34,077 bases of DNA from Clostridia bacterium (GTDB lineage Bacteria; Bacillota; Clostridia; Oscillospirales; Acutalibacteraceae): contig JAGBHX010000144.1 of the NCBI GenBank assembly GCA_017935265.1, forward strand, positions 1-34,077. Direction: 5' to 3'. The position numbers were made by a program, and so were the translations under genes. Shown here in pieces: positions 1 through 7,511 of the stretch. How positions within the stretch are numbered: the first letter of the stretch is position 1; the number at the start of each line of letters is the position of its first letter. The notes under the pieces were generated by a model that was not told the DNA's origin, did not search any database, and was given only the letters and a program-made list of their open reading frames with translations.

Positions 1-1568
1 GATGCCATATCTGTTGCGGCTGAGGAAACTGCACCCCATTCACCGCCCAGGGATGAAAGGCTGACTTTTTTGCTTTGGCCCGCATTGATTGCGATAACTC
101 TTGCGGATGAAATCATATCGCCCTGCTTTGAGCCTGACTGATATGCAACAAATCTGCCGCTGATTTCACTTGACCAAAGGTTGTTTTCAACAGCTGCTTC
201 GCCCTCACCGATAACGGCACCTCGTGCCCAATCAGCAGGAAGTGAAACAAATGCAACATTGTTTGTGATTGTTGCGCCTTCTTCTGCACGGCCTGCGATA
301 CCGCCTGCAACACCCTTGCCACCCACGGCACCTGTTGCCACACAACTGTTAACAGTTGAATCTTTTGCGCTCACGCCTGCAATTCCGCCGTAAACACCGC
401 CATCAACAAAGGCAGAAATTTCATTTGCAGAGCAGGAAATAATCTTGCCGTTGTTTGTGCCGGCTACCGCACCGGAGATGCCGCCGCTTACGATAACAGC
501 GTTTGATTTTGTAACGGCACTCTTACCGTCGTATGCACCGTTTACAGAGCAGTTGCTGATTTCGCCTGCGTTGATACCTGCAACTCCGCCTGCCTGCTGA
601 GCAAATGCTACCGAAACGGGAGAAACTGCGCAATCTTTAATCTTAGAATTGTTGATACCTGCAACCGCACCGATTGATGAAGTTACTTTTGTTTCTGATG
701 TTACAACAGACACACCTGCTGCCTTAACAGAACTGATTGCTCCGTTATTGATGCCTGCAACACCGCCTGCAGCATTAACGGCGCAAGAAGCATTAACCTT
801 GATGTTATTTAATGTAAGGTCTGCTACACGACCGTTGTTGACGGCAACAGCTCCGCCCGCAACAGCATTTGTCAAAGCAGACTTAATGCTGAGGGTTACA
901 CCGCTGAGGGTTGAATTTCTGAAAGTACCGTCATTGACGAGAACGAAAGCAGAAGCGTTTGATGCTTTTTCGTTTTTAACGGTGATGTCAAAGCCTTCTG
1001 CAACAAGGTTTTTAACTGTTGAGTTCTTACTTATGTAGCCGAAAAGTGCCGCATTTTCAAGCTCAGATGATGCCACATTAAGACCGAAAATCTTATATCC
1101 GCAGCCGTTGAGGTTGAACCAAACACTCTTGGGTGTTGCATCACTGAGAGTTTTGTTGAGTGAAATTATTGTGCCGGGAGTTACGTCATTCTTCGCCAAA
1201 TCAGATGCAGTTACACCTGAAAGGTCAATGTCCGCAACAAGGCTGAAGTTCTTATCCTGCTTTGTTGAGTCATTGATAATTTCCTGCATAAGGAACAAAT
1301 CGTCAACATCAGCAATTTTGTAGGGTCTTTCTGCGGTACCGTCACCCTCAAGGGTGTGCACCTCAATAGCACCGCCGTCTTCAACAACATTTTCCTGTGT
1401 GTCCGGCTGAGCCTGAGTTTCACCTGCAACAGTTGATGAATCGGAAACAGACTGTGAACCGGCGGTATTCTCTTGTGTAGCGAAAACCGTATAGATACCC
1501 GATGAGGACAGCAATACTGCTATACTCAGTATCAATACCAGTACCCTTTCTGTTACTCGTTTTTTCAT
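1..1568 (-). CDS. Secreted GLUG-repeat surface protein (3' end outside window)
   Basis: Open minus-strand frame of 522 codons with no stop to the window edge, so the C-terminus is missing. The start is the ATG at 1566-1568, preceded by GGAGG at 1576-1580. Residues 1-30 form a signal peptide: KKR-rich start, hydrophobic core VLVLILSIAVLLSSSG, likely cleavage after VFA. A Ser/Thr/Gln-rich linker follows, then a HTLEGDGTAERPYKI opening and many imperfect repeats of the form GGVAGINNGxIxxCxxxG up to about residue 450. Such repeats are typical of GLUG-motif/beta-helix adhesins. It is the last visible gene of the minus-strand cluster, 47 bases after the coiled-coil gene. A role as a surface adhesin or matrix protein is inferred; the missing C-terminus should hold any cell-wall anchor. 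Confidence 0.85.
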   Translation of the reverse strand, partial: MKKRVTERVLVLILSIAVLLSSSGIYTVFATQENTAGSQSVSDSSTVAGETQAQPDTQENVVEDGGAIEVHTLEGDGTAERPYKIADVDDLFLMQEIINDSTKQDKNFSLVADIDLSGVTASDLAKNDVTPGTIISLNKTLSDATPKSVWFNLNGCGYKIFGLNVASSELENAALFGYISKNSTVKNLVAEGFDITVKNEKASNASAFVLVNDGTFRNSTLSGVTLSIKSALTNAVAGGAVAVNNGRVADLTLNNIKVNASCAVNAAGGVAGINNGAISSVKAAGVSVVTSETKVTSSIGAVAGINNSKIKDCAVSPVSVAFAQQAGGVAGINAGEISNCSVNGAYDGKSAVTKSNAVIVSGGISGAVAGTNNGKIISCSANEISAFVDGGVYGGIAGVSAKDSTVNSCVATGAVGGKGVAGGIAGRAEEGATITNNVAFVSLPADWARGAVIGEGEAAVENNLWSSEISGRFVAYQSGSKQGDMISSARVIAINAGQSKKVSLSSLGGEWGAVSSAATDMA

Positions 1569-1615
1569 CAAACTAACCTCCACGATGACTGTTTGCTATG
1601 CCCGTTTACTGTTGC

Positions 1616-3376
1616 TTAATCGGGCTTGATTTCAGCTTTCTTAGCTTTTTCTTTGGCTAATTTAGCTGCCTTTTCTCTTGCTATTTTTTCTTTCTCCTTG
1701 GCTTTGGCTTTAGCGATGCGCTCCTTTTCAAGCAGCTTTGCTTTTTCACGGGCGATACGCTCTTTTTCCTTAGCCTTTTCTTTGGCAATGCGTTCTTTTT
1801 CTAACTGCTTTGCCTTCTCTTTGGCAATGCGCTCTTTTTCTTTTGCTTTTGCCTTTTCTATGCGCTCTTTTTCAAGCAACTTTGCCTTTTCACGGGCAAT
1901 CTTTTCACGCTCTTTGGCCTTTTCCTTGGAAATTCTGTCTCTTTCAGCCTGAAGCTCTTTTTCTTTGGCCAGGCGTTCCTTCTCCTTGGCCTTAGCTTTG
2001 GCAGAACGCTCCAGCTCAAGAGCCTTAGCTTTTTCACGGGCAAGACGTTCCTTTTCCTTAGCCTTTTCACGAGCGATACGCTCCTTCTCAGCCTGTGCGG
2101 CCTTTTCGCGGGCGATGCGCTCTTTTTCTTTTGCTTTTTCTTTTTCAAGGCGTTCAAGCTGAAGTGCCTTCGCCTTCTCACGGGCAAGACGTTCCTTTTC
2201 CTTGGCCTTTTCACGAGCGATACGCTCCTTCTCAGCCTGTGCGGCTTTTTCGCGGGCGATACGCTCTTTTTCTTTTGCCTTTTCTTTAGCTATGCGGTCT
2301 TTTTCAAGCTGTTTTGCTTTTTCGCGCTTAGCTTTTTCCTTTTCCTTGCGGGCACGTTCAAGCTGCTCTGCCTTTTCTTTGGCAATGCGTGCTCTCTCCT
2401 GCTCTCTGGCAATTCTGGCCTGCTCCTTCTCTTTGGCAAGCTGAGCAAGGCGTTCTTCGCGCTCTTTTGCAAGACGAGCTCTCTCTTTTTCCTTGCGGGC
2501 ACGCTCCTTGGCAAGAGCCGCCTCCTTCTCCTTCTGAGCCTTGAGTCGGGCCTTCTCCTTGGCAATACGCTCTTTTTCCTTGGCCTTTTCGCGGGCAATT
2601 CTTGCTTTTTCTCTTGCAATTCTGCGGCGCTCCATTTCCTTTTCGTGAGCGATTTTAGCCTTGATTTTATCTTCGATAGCTTTTTTACGGGCATTTTCCT
2701 GAGCCAATGCACGGTCAATAGCTTCTTTGATCTTCTTTTCGCCGGCAATCTTTTTGCGGCTGATACGCTTAACTTCATCAACAAAGATCTTTTTGATTTC
2801 GATTTCGTTCATATCGTAATCAATAACCAATTCCTCTGCCAATCGTTTAAGCATTTTGGGCTTGATTTTTCTTGATTTTGCTTTTTTGGCTAATGCATCC
2901 TGAGAAATGGTGTTGTTCTTCAGAAGCATATAGTTGGTGGCAATCATCTGATTGAGATGCTCTTTATATTCATCGCTTACCATTTCGTTGGATTCGTGAG
3001 CAATAATCTCATAACCAACGTCGCGATAAGACTGAATAAACTGCCACAGCTTGAGACAAGCTCTGAAATTCGGGTTCTTCTGAATGGCGTTAGTTCTCAT
3101 AATGGGAGGACGGACCGGCGCACAACCGTGAAGCTCTTTCATAAAGCCCGAATGAGCGTATTCATTGATAATTTTTTTGATTCTTTCAATTCGCTGGAAA
3201 GCAGAAGCATTTTCACCGTCAAGAGTTGCATTATCTTCAAGGTCGTTACCGCCTGACTGAGCAGAAACCTCTAACTGATAGTGGATTTTTTCCTTTCCGC
3301 GGGTAACGTCACTTTCCATTTTAAGAGATGCCATATTCTCGTCATCCGAGAGGCTGAAAAGAACATTGTATCTCAC
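1616..3376 (-). CDS. C-terminal part of a DUF2357-like protein with a long charged coiled coil
   Basis: Open frame of 586 codons from a GTG at 3376. Neither that GTG nor the internal ATG near 3334 has a good ribosome binding site. The frame is the same as that of the upstream piece (3398-3823), and the intervening codons read on as NLIRFID, so this is most likely the rest of one protein. The first 200 residues are mixed and globular (RYNVLFSLSD..., GFMKELHGCAPVRPP...). From about residue 205 to the end the protein is almost wholly K/E/R/A with KEKERIAREKAK-type repeats, predicting a helix or coiled coil of roughly 380 residues. McrC/LlaJI-type relatives with DUF2357 end in a PD-(D/E)XK nuclease; no such motif is visible here. 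A scaffold or stalk role is inferred. Confidence 0.7.
   Translation of the reverse strand: MRYNVLFSLSDDENMASLKMESDVTRGKEKIHYQLEVSAQSGGNDLEDNATLDGENASAFQRIERIKKIINEYAHSGFMKELHGCAPVRPPIMRTNAIQKNPNFRACLKLWQFIQSYRDVGYEIIAHESNEMVSDEYKEHLNQMIATNYMLLKNNTISQDALAKKAKSRKIKPKMLKRLAEELVIDYDMNEIEIKKIFVDEVKRISRKKIAGEKKIKEAIDRALAQENARKKAIEDKIKAKIAHEKEMERRRIAREKARIAREKAKEKERIAKEKARLKAQKEKEAALAKERARKEKERARLAKEREERLAQLAKEKEQARIAREQERARIAKEKAEQLERARKEKEKAKREKAKQLEKDRIAKEKAKEKERIAREKAAQAEKERIAREKAKEKERLAREKAKALQLERLEKEKAKEKERIAREKAAQAEKERIAREKAKEKERLAREKAKALELERSAKAKAKEKERLAKEKELQAERDRISKEKAKEREKIAREKAKLLEKERIEKAKAKEKERIAKEKAKQLEKERIAKEKAKEKERIAREKAKLLEKERIAKAKAKEKEKIAREKAAKLAKEKAKKAEIKPD
2033..2288 (-). repeat. 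Near-identical tandem duplication with 144-bp period inside the coiled-coil gene
   Basis: The segment from about 2033 recurs 144 bases later (CAAGACGTTCC at 2041 and at 2185) with only a few differences over about 110 bases. This equals 48 amino acids and keeps the frame. It lies in a wider region (about 1640-2640) of degenerate 12- to 24-codon repeats, so this part of the gene can expand or contract by slippage or recombination. Confidence 0.85.
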
Positions 3377-3397
3377 GTCAATAAATCTGATAAGGTT

Positions 3398-3400
3398 TTA
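3398..3400 (-). other. In-frame TAA joining the two halves of the DUF2357-like gene
   Basis: Minus-strand reading is CTT ATG TAA AAC CTT ATC AGA TTT ATT GAC. Both flanks are open in the same frame (141 codons before, about 594 after) and together form a sensible protein. Other genes in the window end in TAA, so general recoding of TAA is unlikely. Confidence 0.85.
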
Positions 3401-3823
3401 CATAAGAGTATATACAAAACGGTTTTCATAAACCTCAAAGCTCTCTTCACGGAAAACGTTGAGAATTTCATTGGGAGTAACTGTGTCACCCTCAACCTTA
3501 GCAATCATATTTGTGTGCTGGGCAAGATGGCGCACCGACTCAGCCGTAATCTTCTTCGCTCTTTCAATCGGAACAATTTCTTCTTCCTGAACGATGAACT
3601 TACGGGGAACACGGATGATATTGTCAAGAGGAATAATACAGGCCTCAATTTCTTCAACCCATGTTAAATCTATTTTCTTTTCGAAATATCTGTTGAACAG
3701 TGAGTAGCTGGTCTTACCGCGGTCGATAATGTCGCCCATTGTTTCATAGAACTGATTATCTGTGGTAAGGGCAGCCATACTGTCTTTATATTCCAAAAAT
3801 AATTCAAGATATGATTTATCCAT
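3398..3823 (-). CDS. N-terminal part of a DUF2357-like (McrC-side) protein, cut by an in-frame TAA
   Basis: A 141-residue frame starting at the ATG at 3821-3823 after AAAAGGTC, 37 bases downstream of the AAA+ gene. The end of the piece, ESFEVYENRFVYTL, carries the ENRFV-type motif (residues 133-137) that I associate with DUF2357 proteins, partners of McrB-like ATPases in LlaJI-type systems. Translation then meets TAA at 3400-3398, but the same frame continues as NLIRFIDVRYNVL, which is the expected continuation of that motif region. The simplest reading is a single gene of 736 codons (1616-3823) with one nonsense change, for example AAA (Lys) to TAA. It could be a pseudogene, a phase-variable or polymorphic allele, or a sequence error. 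The family call is from motif memory and is moderately sure. Confidence 0.7.
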   Translation of the reverse strand: MDKSYLELFLEYKDSMAALTTDNQFYETMGDIIDRGKTSYSLFNRYFEKKIDLTWVEEIEACIIPLDNIIRVPRKFIVQEEEIVPIERAKKITAESVRHLAQHTNMIAKVEGDTVTPNEILNVFREESFEVYENRFVYTLM

Positions 3824-3860
3824 CTGACCTTTTGCCCCTTTTTGGTGAATTTACTAAGGC

Positions 3861-5411
3861 TTACATAAGCTTCTGGAGTCTGAGAAGATATTCCTTAGAT
3901 TCCATCATATTTGACTTACCGAAATGCTTGTTAAGGTAAGTGATAAGTCCGTCAATTTCATCACGGATGAATGAAAGGTTCAAGCTTTCAAACTTACGGA
4001 GAATTTTGTGGCAAAGAACGAAGTCGATACCGTCGATTTCTGTTCCGCCGCAGCCAACATAAGCAGGAACGAATTCCTTAAGCTGCTTAACAATACGGTT
4101 ACCGAAAGCAAGACGGAAATGCTCAATAACATAGTCATCAAGCTCCTCAAGCTTGCGAAGGTTTTCATCGGAAACCTTATATTTTTCCTGACATTCCTTG
4201 AACATACCCTCAAGGTGCTTGTAGCTCAAAGGAAGCCATTCAGTGTAGGGAGCATCAAATGCTTTACCCTTACTGTTGATATCAATGGGAATTGCACGGT
4301 CATAAACCTTATCGGAAACGGCGAAGGTAGAGTCGTCGTTGTTGATTGTGCCGATATACCACATATTTTCAGGAAGCTTAAGCTTACCGTCGAAAAGATG
4401 CTTGGGGTCAGTGGGCCATACGCTGGGAACAAGAGATACAACCCATTCTTCTCTTGTCGGCATTTCGAGGATTGAAAGAAGCTCGGCGAAGTAATACTCA
4501 ACACGGGCGATGTTCATTTCGTCGAGAACAGTGATGTAGATTTCTTCCTTATAAGTTGCTTCATACATCTTCTTGAGAACTTCAGTTTCGTTGAATCTCT
4601 TTGTGAATTCGTTGAAGTAACCGAAAATTTCAGTACGGTCACGCCAGGAAGGCTGAACTGAAGCGATGATTGCAGGGTTTCTTAAGAATTTACCCCAGGC
4701 GTAAGCAAGAGATGTTTTACCTGTACCTGAAATACCCTGAAGGATAATAAGTCTTGTGGTTGCAAAAGATGCAATAAAAAGACGGATGAGCTTTGGCTCA
4801 TAGTAAAGATGAAGCTGTGAACAAGCAAAATTGCGGAATCTGTCACAGATTTCGGGAAGTGTGATTTCGTTATCAAACTCAGGAGCAACGTAATTTTCGA
4901 TTTCGATGTCAACCTGAGTACATTTGTAGAATCGGCTGTAGTCGTCGGCTGTTTTGTCAACCTCGTCAGACTTCTCTTCCTCTTCTTTCTTTTCCTCATA
5001 CTCCTCGTAGGGGCTCTCACCGGGCTTGAGACCAAGCTGTGAAACCTTCATAGCAAGAATTCTTTCTTTCTCTGAAGAGAGCTTGATGATTTCACGGTTG
5101 AGATTGCCTACCTCGTTGAGAAGCTCTTCCTGGTCAACGATTGTCTTGCGAACTCTGATGTATTTTTTAACAAGAATTACTATCAATATGACAATAACTG
5201 CAAGAATAGCAACCGTTGCAACTACTGTAAGGATTGCAATAATCCAATCCACGGCAGTGAAGCTGGCTGAATTTGCCTTGAAAATGTTTATGTAAGCAGG
5301 GATATTGAACATATTCACTATGCCAATTCCGATGCCCTTGAAAATACCGAACAAGCCCTGAATAAAGAACTGATTCAGAAACTCGGATATAAAGGTTGTA
5401 ACTGCTGTCAT
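3861..5411 (-). CDS. Membrane-tethered McrB-like AAA+ ATPase
   Basis: 516 residues; ATG at 5411 preceded by AAGAGGGTG. Visible layout: an amphipathic/hydrophobic N-terminus, one clear membrane helix at about 56-81, basic KKYIRVRK after it, a coiled coil at about 88-122, an acidic EEKKEEEEK stretch (136-147), then the AAA+ module. Walker A is GISGTGKT (226-233), Walker B ITVLDE (293-298) followed by MNIARVEYYFAELLS, the hallmark of McrB-family motors, then sensor GTINND (353-358) and an arginine-finger-like DRA (370-372). Known McrB proteins are cytosolic NTPases that drive McrC; they carry a DNA-binding domain where this one has a membrane anchor. It lies between the signal peptidase and the DUF2357-like gene. 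An energy-dependent envelope function with the DUF2357-like partner is inferred. Confidence 0.87.
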   Translation of the reverse strand: MTAVTTFISEFLNQFFIQGLFGIFKGIGIGIVNMFNIPAYINIFKANSASFTAVDWIIAILTVVATVAILAVIVILIVILVKKYIRVRKTIVDQEELLNEVGNLNREIIKLSSEKERILAMKVSQLGLKPGESPYEEYEEKKEEEEKSDEVDKTADDYSRFYKCTQVDIEIENYVAPEFDNEITLPEICDRFRNFACSQLHLYYEPKLIRLFIASFATTRLIILQGISGTGKTSLAYAWGKFLRNPAIIASVQPSWRDRTEIFGYFNEFTKRFNETEVLKKMYEATYKEEIYITVLDEMNIARVEYYFAELLSILEMPTREEWVVSLVPSVWPTDPKHLFDGKLKLPENMWYIGTINNDDSTFAVSDKVYDRAIPIDINSKGKAFDAPYTEWLPLSYKHLEGMFKECQEKYKVSDENLRKLEELDDYVIEHFRLAFGNRIVKQLKEFVPAYVGCGGTEIDGIDFVLCHKILRKFESLNLSFIRDEIDGLITYLNKHFGKSNMMESKEYLLRLQKLM

Positions 5412-5456
5412 TTTTGGTCACCCTCTTAATGATTTATATAAATATGTGAATGTTAA

Positions 5457-6179
5457 TCAGTTTTCTGAGCCGTTATCGGAGCCGCCGGACTTTTTCTCAG
5501 CTTCCTGCTGAGCAAGGTACTCTTCAATAGCCTGACGCTTAACGTCATCGGAAATCTTTTCAGCTTTTGCTGTCATAAACATAGCAATAAGCTTGTATAC
5601 CTGCCAGATGAAGAAGAGAGCCAAGGGAATGATTACGCAAATCATAAAGCCGAGCTGACTCTGGAGAAAATCAAGAGCATTACCGAAGCCGCTGATGGTG
5701 AGACCCTTCACGTAATTGCCGCTTTCGTCAACACCGGCACCAATCTGCCTTGCAACGATGTCATCGGGATAAACCTTCTGATTATCCTCTGTTTCCATCG
5801 CGTCACCCTTTGTTACGTAATAATAAACAGAACCGTCATTATTAAGCTGAACATCGAGAATTCTATGGGTGTTAAAGCCTTTTACGGTATTACCGGCACC
5901 ATCCTGCATAAGGGTATAAAAGGTGATAACATCACCGACTTTAAGCTCCTCCTGAGGATTTATTACCTCTTTTGCAATAATAAGGTCGCCCTTTCCGATT
6001 GTGGGGCTCATTGAATCTGTCTGAACCGAGAACGGTGTATAACCCGCTACATTACCTATACCTGTTTCAGAGCTTTTGGACGTGAAGGTCATTACCGTTA
6101 TGGCAATTGCCACAACTATAAGAATAACCAGCAAAACGTCCGAAATAACGCCTAAAATACTTTTACCTTTCTGTTCCAT
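5457..6179 (-). CDS. sipW: Signal peptidase I, SipW/ER type
   Basis: 240 residues; ATG at 6179 after GAGGTGA. A membrane helix spans about residues 11-32, the catalytic serine is in QTDSMSPTIGKGDLI (Ser56), and the general base is histidine in GFNTHRI (His104) rather than the lysine of ordinary bacterial type I enzymes. This is the ER/archaeal-type signature of SipW. The YYVTKGDAMETED box (118-131) completes the active site, and a second membrane helix lies at about 190-212 with a charged C-terminal tail. In Bacillus subtilis SipW processes TasA and TapA. Here the likely substrate is the adjacent secreted protein with an STFAWFS-type leader. The gene is downstream of that substrate gene and upstream of the ATPase gene on the same strand. 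Confidence 0.93.
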   Translation of the reverse strand: MEQKGKSILGVISDVLLVILIVVAIAITVMTFTSKSSETGIGNVAGYTPFSVQTDSMSPTIGKGDLIIAKEVINPQEELKVGDVITFYTLMQDGAGNTVKGFNTHRILDVQLNNDGSVYYYVTKGDAMETEDNQKVYPDDIVARQIGAGVDESGNYVKGLTISGFGNALDFLQSQLGFMICVIIPLALFFIWQVYKLIAMFMTAKAEKISDDVKRQAIEEYLAQQEAEKKSGGSDNGSEN

Positions 6180-6274
6180 TTAACATTCACCTCATATTAT
6201 AGTTGCTGACTGAAAAAGTCATTTACAGGCATTTTAGCAAATATCTGTAAATCGCTCTTTCAGGGAGGGATAAG

Positions 6275-6347
6275 AGGAACGGCGCCTTCCGACGACACCG
6301 TTCCTTAAACGGCGAGGTTCCGGCGGAGCAGAGCAACTACTCCGCCG
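6275..6347 (-). promoter_or_regulatory. Two stable hairpins between the TasA-like gene and sipW
   Basis: Inverted repeat AGGAACGG (6275-6282) / CCGTTCCT (6298-6305) and a second, CGGCGGAG (6321-6328) / CTCCGCCG (6340-6347) with an 11-base loop. Neither is followed by a clean U-run on the minus strand, so they look more like 3'-end stabilising or partial-attenuation structures than a full terminator. They would allow more transcript of the fibre-like gene than of sipW and the genes after it. Confidence 0.6.
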
Positions 6348-6402
6348 TATAACTAAATTAAATTATGTTTTGATTAAGTTAAAACCGCATAATCCGAATG
6401 GA

Positions 6403-7353
6403 TTAGTCGATTGTGAACTTAAGGTTTGCAGTAAGAGCTGCACCTGCAACTGAGTTCAAGCAGTCAACGTCCTGACCTTCAACCCAGATGTAAACTCTAA
6501 CCTTTGTGATGCCGGCGCTAAGGTTAAATGACTTTGCTGAAGCATCTGTCTTATCTGTAACCAATGTTCCCTGTACGGTGTTAATATTACCGGCAGCTGC
6601 AACAACACCACCATATGTCTCTACATTTGTAAATGTAGAAGTCAAAGGTTTCGTTTCCTTTGCTCCAGCAGTCAAACCTGCAGCAATAGCATCATCAGAG
6701 CGATTCAATGAGTCAACTTCATATACAACGTTCTTTGTACCAGCTGCAAATGCGTTGAGTCCCTGTGCGGTCACAGCATCAGTTCCTATAGATACTGTTC
6801 CAAGGGGGGTAAATGCAACTCTAAGAGCTGAAAGAATCTTTGAATTGCTGTTGTCAGTAAATGTAGATGTGCCAAAGTAAACTGTTTGAGCCTCTGCAAC
6901 CTTAAAGAAAAGGTCGAAAGCAATAAGACCTGCAGCATCCTGGCTGTCTTTGCTCTGAGTAACAGCTGTTGCAGTAGCACGACCTGAATCGTTCAAAGCG
7001 GCTTTGAAGAAGTTGGCATAACCAGTAGAAGAGTTAGCAGCTCTGAAAGCAGATGAAACAGGGATCAAATCTGCAGGATAAAGGTTGTTATTACCTTCAT
7101 AAGCGTCATAACGGCTTGTTGTTGCGTCGTCATTGTCAAAAATTTCATCAACGGTAAGGCTTGCTGTCCATGCTGAAGCATTAGCTGAAATCTGGATACC
7201 TTCAGGAGATGAAACTGTGAGGTCCATAGACTCAACTGAAGCTTCTTTACTCATGGAGAACCAAGCGAACGTTGAAGATGTGAGAACGATAGCTGAAACG
7301 ATAAGCATAGCAATCGCTGACACAAACGCACGTTTTTTGATTGTCTTTTTCAT
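6403..7353 (-). CDS. Secreted TasA/camelysin-like fibre protein, candidate SipW substrate
   Basis: 316 residues from the ATG at 7353, chosen because GGAGG (7361-7365) sits just upstream; an in-frame start further upstream (7413) lacks this. The N-terminus is basic (KKTIKKR), then hydrophobic (AFVSAIAMLIVSAIVLT), then STFAWFS (27-33). This matches the SipW-dependent type of signal peptide, where TasA-like proteins have a short aromatic motif after the cleavage site. The rest is a soluble Ser/Thr/Ala/Asn-rich domain with predicted beta structure ending in VYIWVEGQDVDCLNSV and a short C-terminal strand. No catalytic motif is seen. It is probably the major exported subunit, flanked by strong hairpins and followed by sipW. 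It could instead be a camelysin-type protein; only the signal type and context support the fibre call. Confidence 0.72.
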   Translation of the reverse strand: MKKTIKKRAFVSAIAMLIVSAIVLTSSTFAWFSMSKEASVESMDLTVSSPEGIQISANASAWTASLTVDEIFDNDDATTSRYDAYEGNNNLYPADLIPVSSAFRAANSSTGYANFFKAALNDSGRATATAVTQSKDSQDAAGLIAFDLFFKVAEAQTVYFGTSTFTDNSNSKILSALRVAFTPLGTVSIGTDAVTAQGLNAFAAGTKNVVYEVDSLNRSDDAIAAGLTAGAKETKPLTSTFTNVETYGGVVAAAGNINTVQGTLVTDKTDASAKSFNLSAGITKVRVYIWVEGQDVDCLNSVAGAALTANLKFTID

Positions 7354-7383
7354 ATCTTTACCTCCATAAAGATTTCGCATGCC

Positions 7384-7408
7384 TTGGCGACCGTTAACCC
7401 GTCGCCAA
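7384..7408 (-). promoter_or_regulatory. Perfect 8-bp hairpin in the 5' leader of the TasA-like gene
   Basis: TTGGCGAC (7384-7391) pairs with GTCGCCAA (7401-7408) around a 9-base loop, about 20 bases upstream of the GGAGG site. A 5' stem in this place commonly protects an abundant mRNA or modulates translation; the specific role is inferred. Confidence 0.55.
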
Positions 7409-7511
7409 ATCATTCGTTTAATTTATATCCTGTGTGTTGAATTTTTTTGAATCGGAATCAAGGAAAAGTGTTTGCCCAGGGTTAGTCAAAGGTTGCTCCT
7501 TTTCACTCCTC

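Noticed and set aside
181..1323. Plus-strand open frames rich in Ala/Pro/Thr
   Set aside because: They are antisense shadows of the GLUG-repeat protein, which has a signal peptide, a GGAGG site and a continuous frame on the minus strand.
1626..2444. Plus-strand Ser/Phe/Ala-rich open frames
   Set aside because: They are the antisense of the coiled-coil repeats, stay open because of their codon bias and lack ribosome binding sites.
1640..2640. Regular repeats looking at first like a CRISPR or satellite array
   Set aside because: The repeats are in frame, have no unique spacers of constant length and encode the KEKERIAREKAK coiled coil.
3376..3400. A frameshift between the two halves of the DUF2357-like gene
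   Set aside because: Both pieces are in the same frame; only a stop codon separates them, so it is a nonsense change and not a shift.
1616..5411. A standard McrBC-type restriction system
   Set aside because: The ATPase is McrB-like, but it has a membrane helix, no DNA-recognition domain is visible, the partner shows no nuclease motif and no methyltransferase is near.
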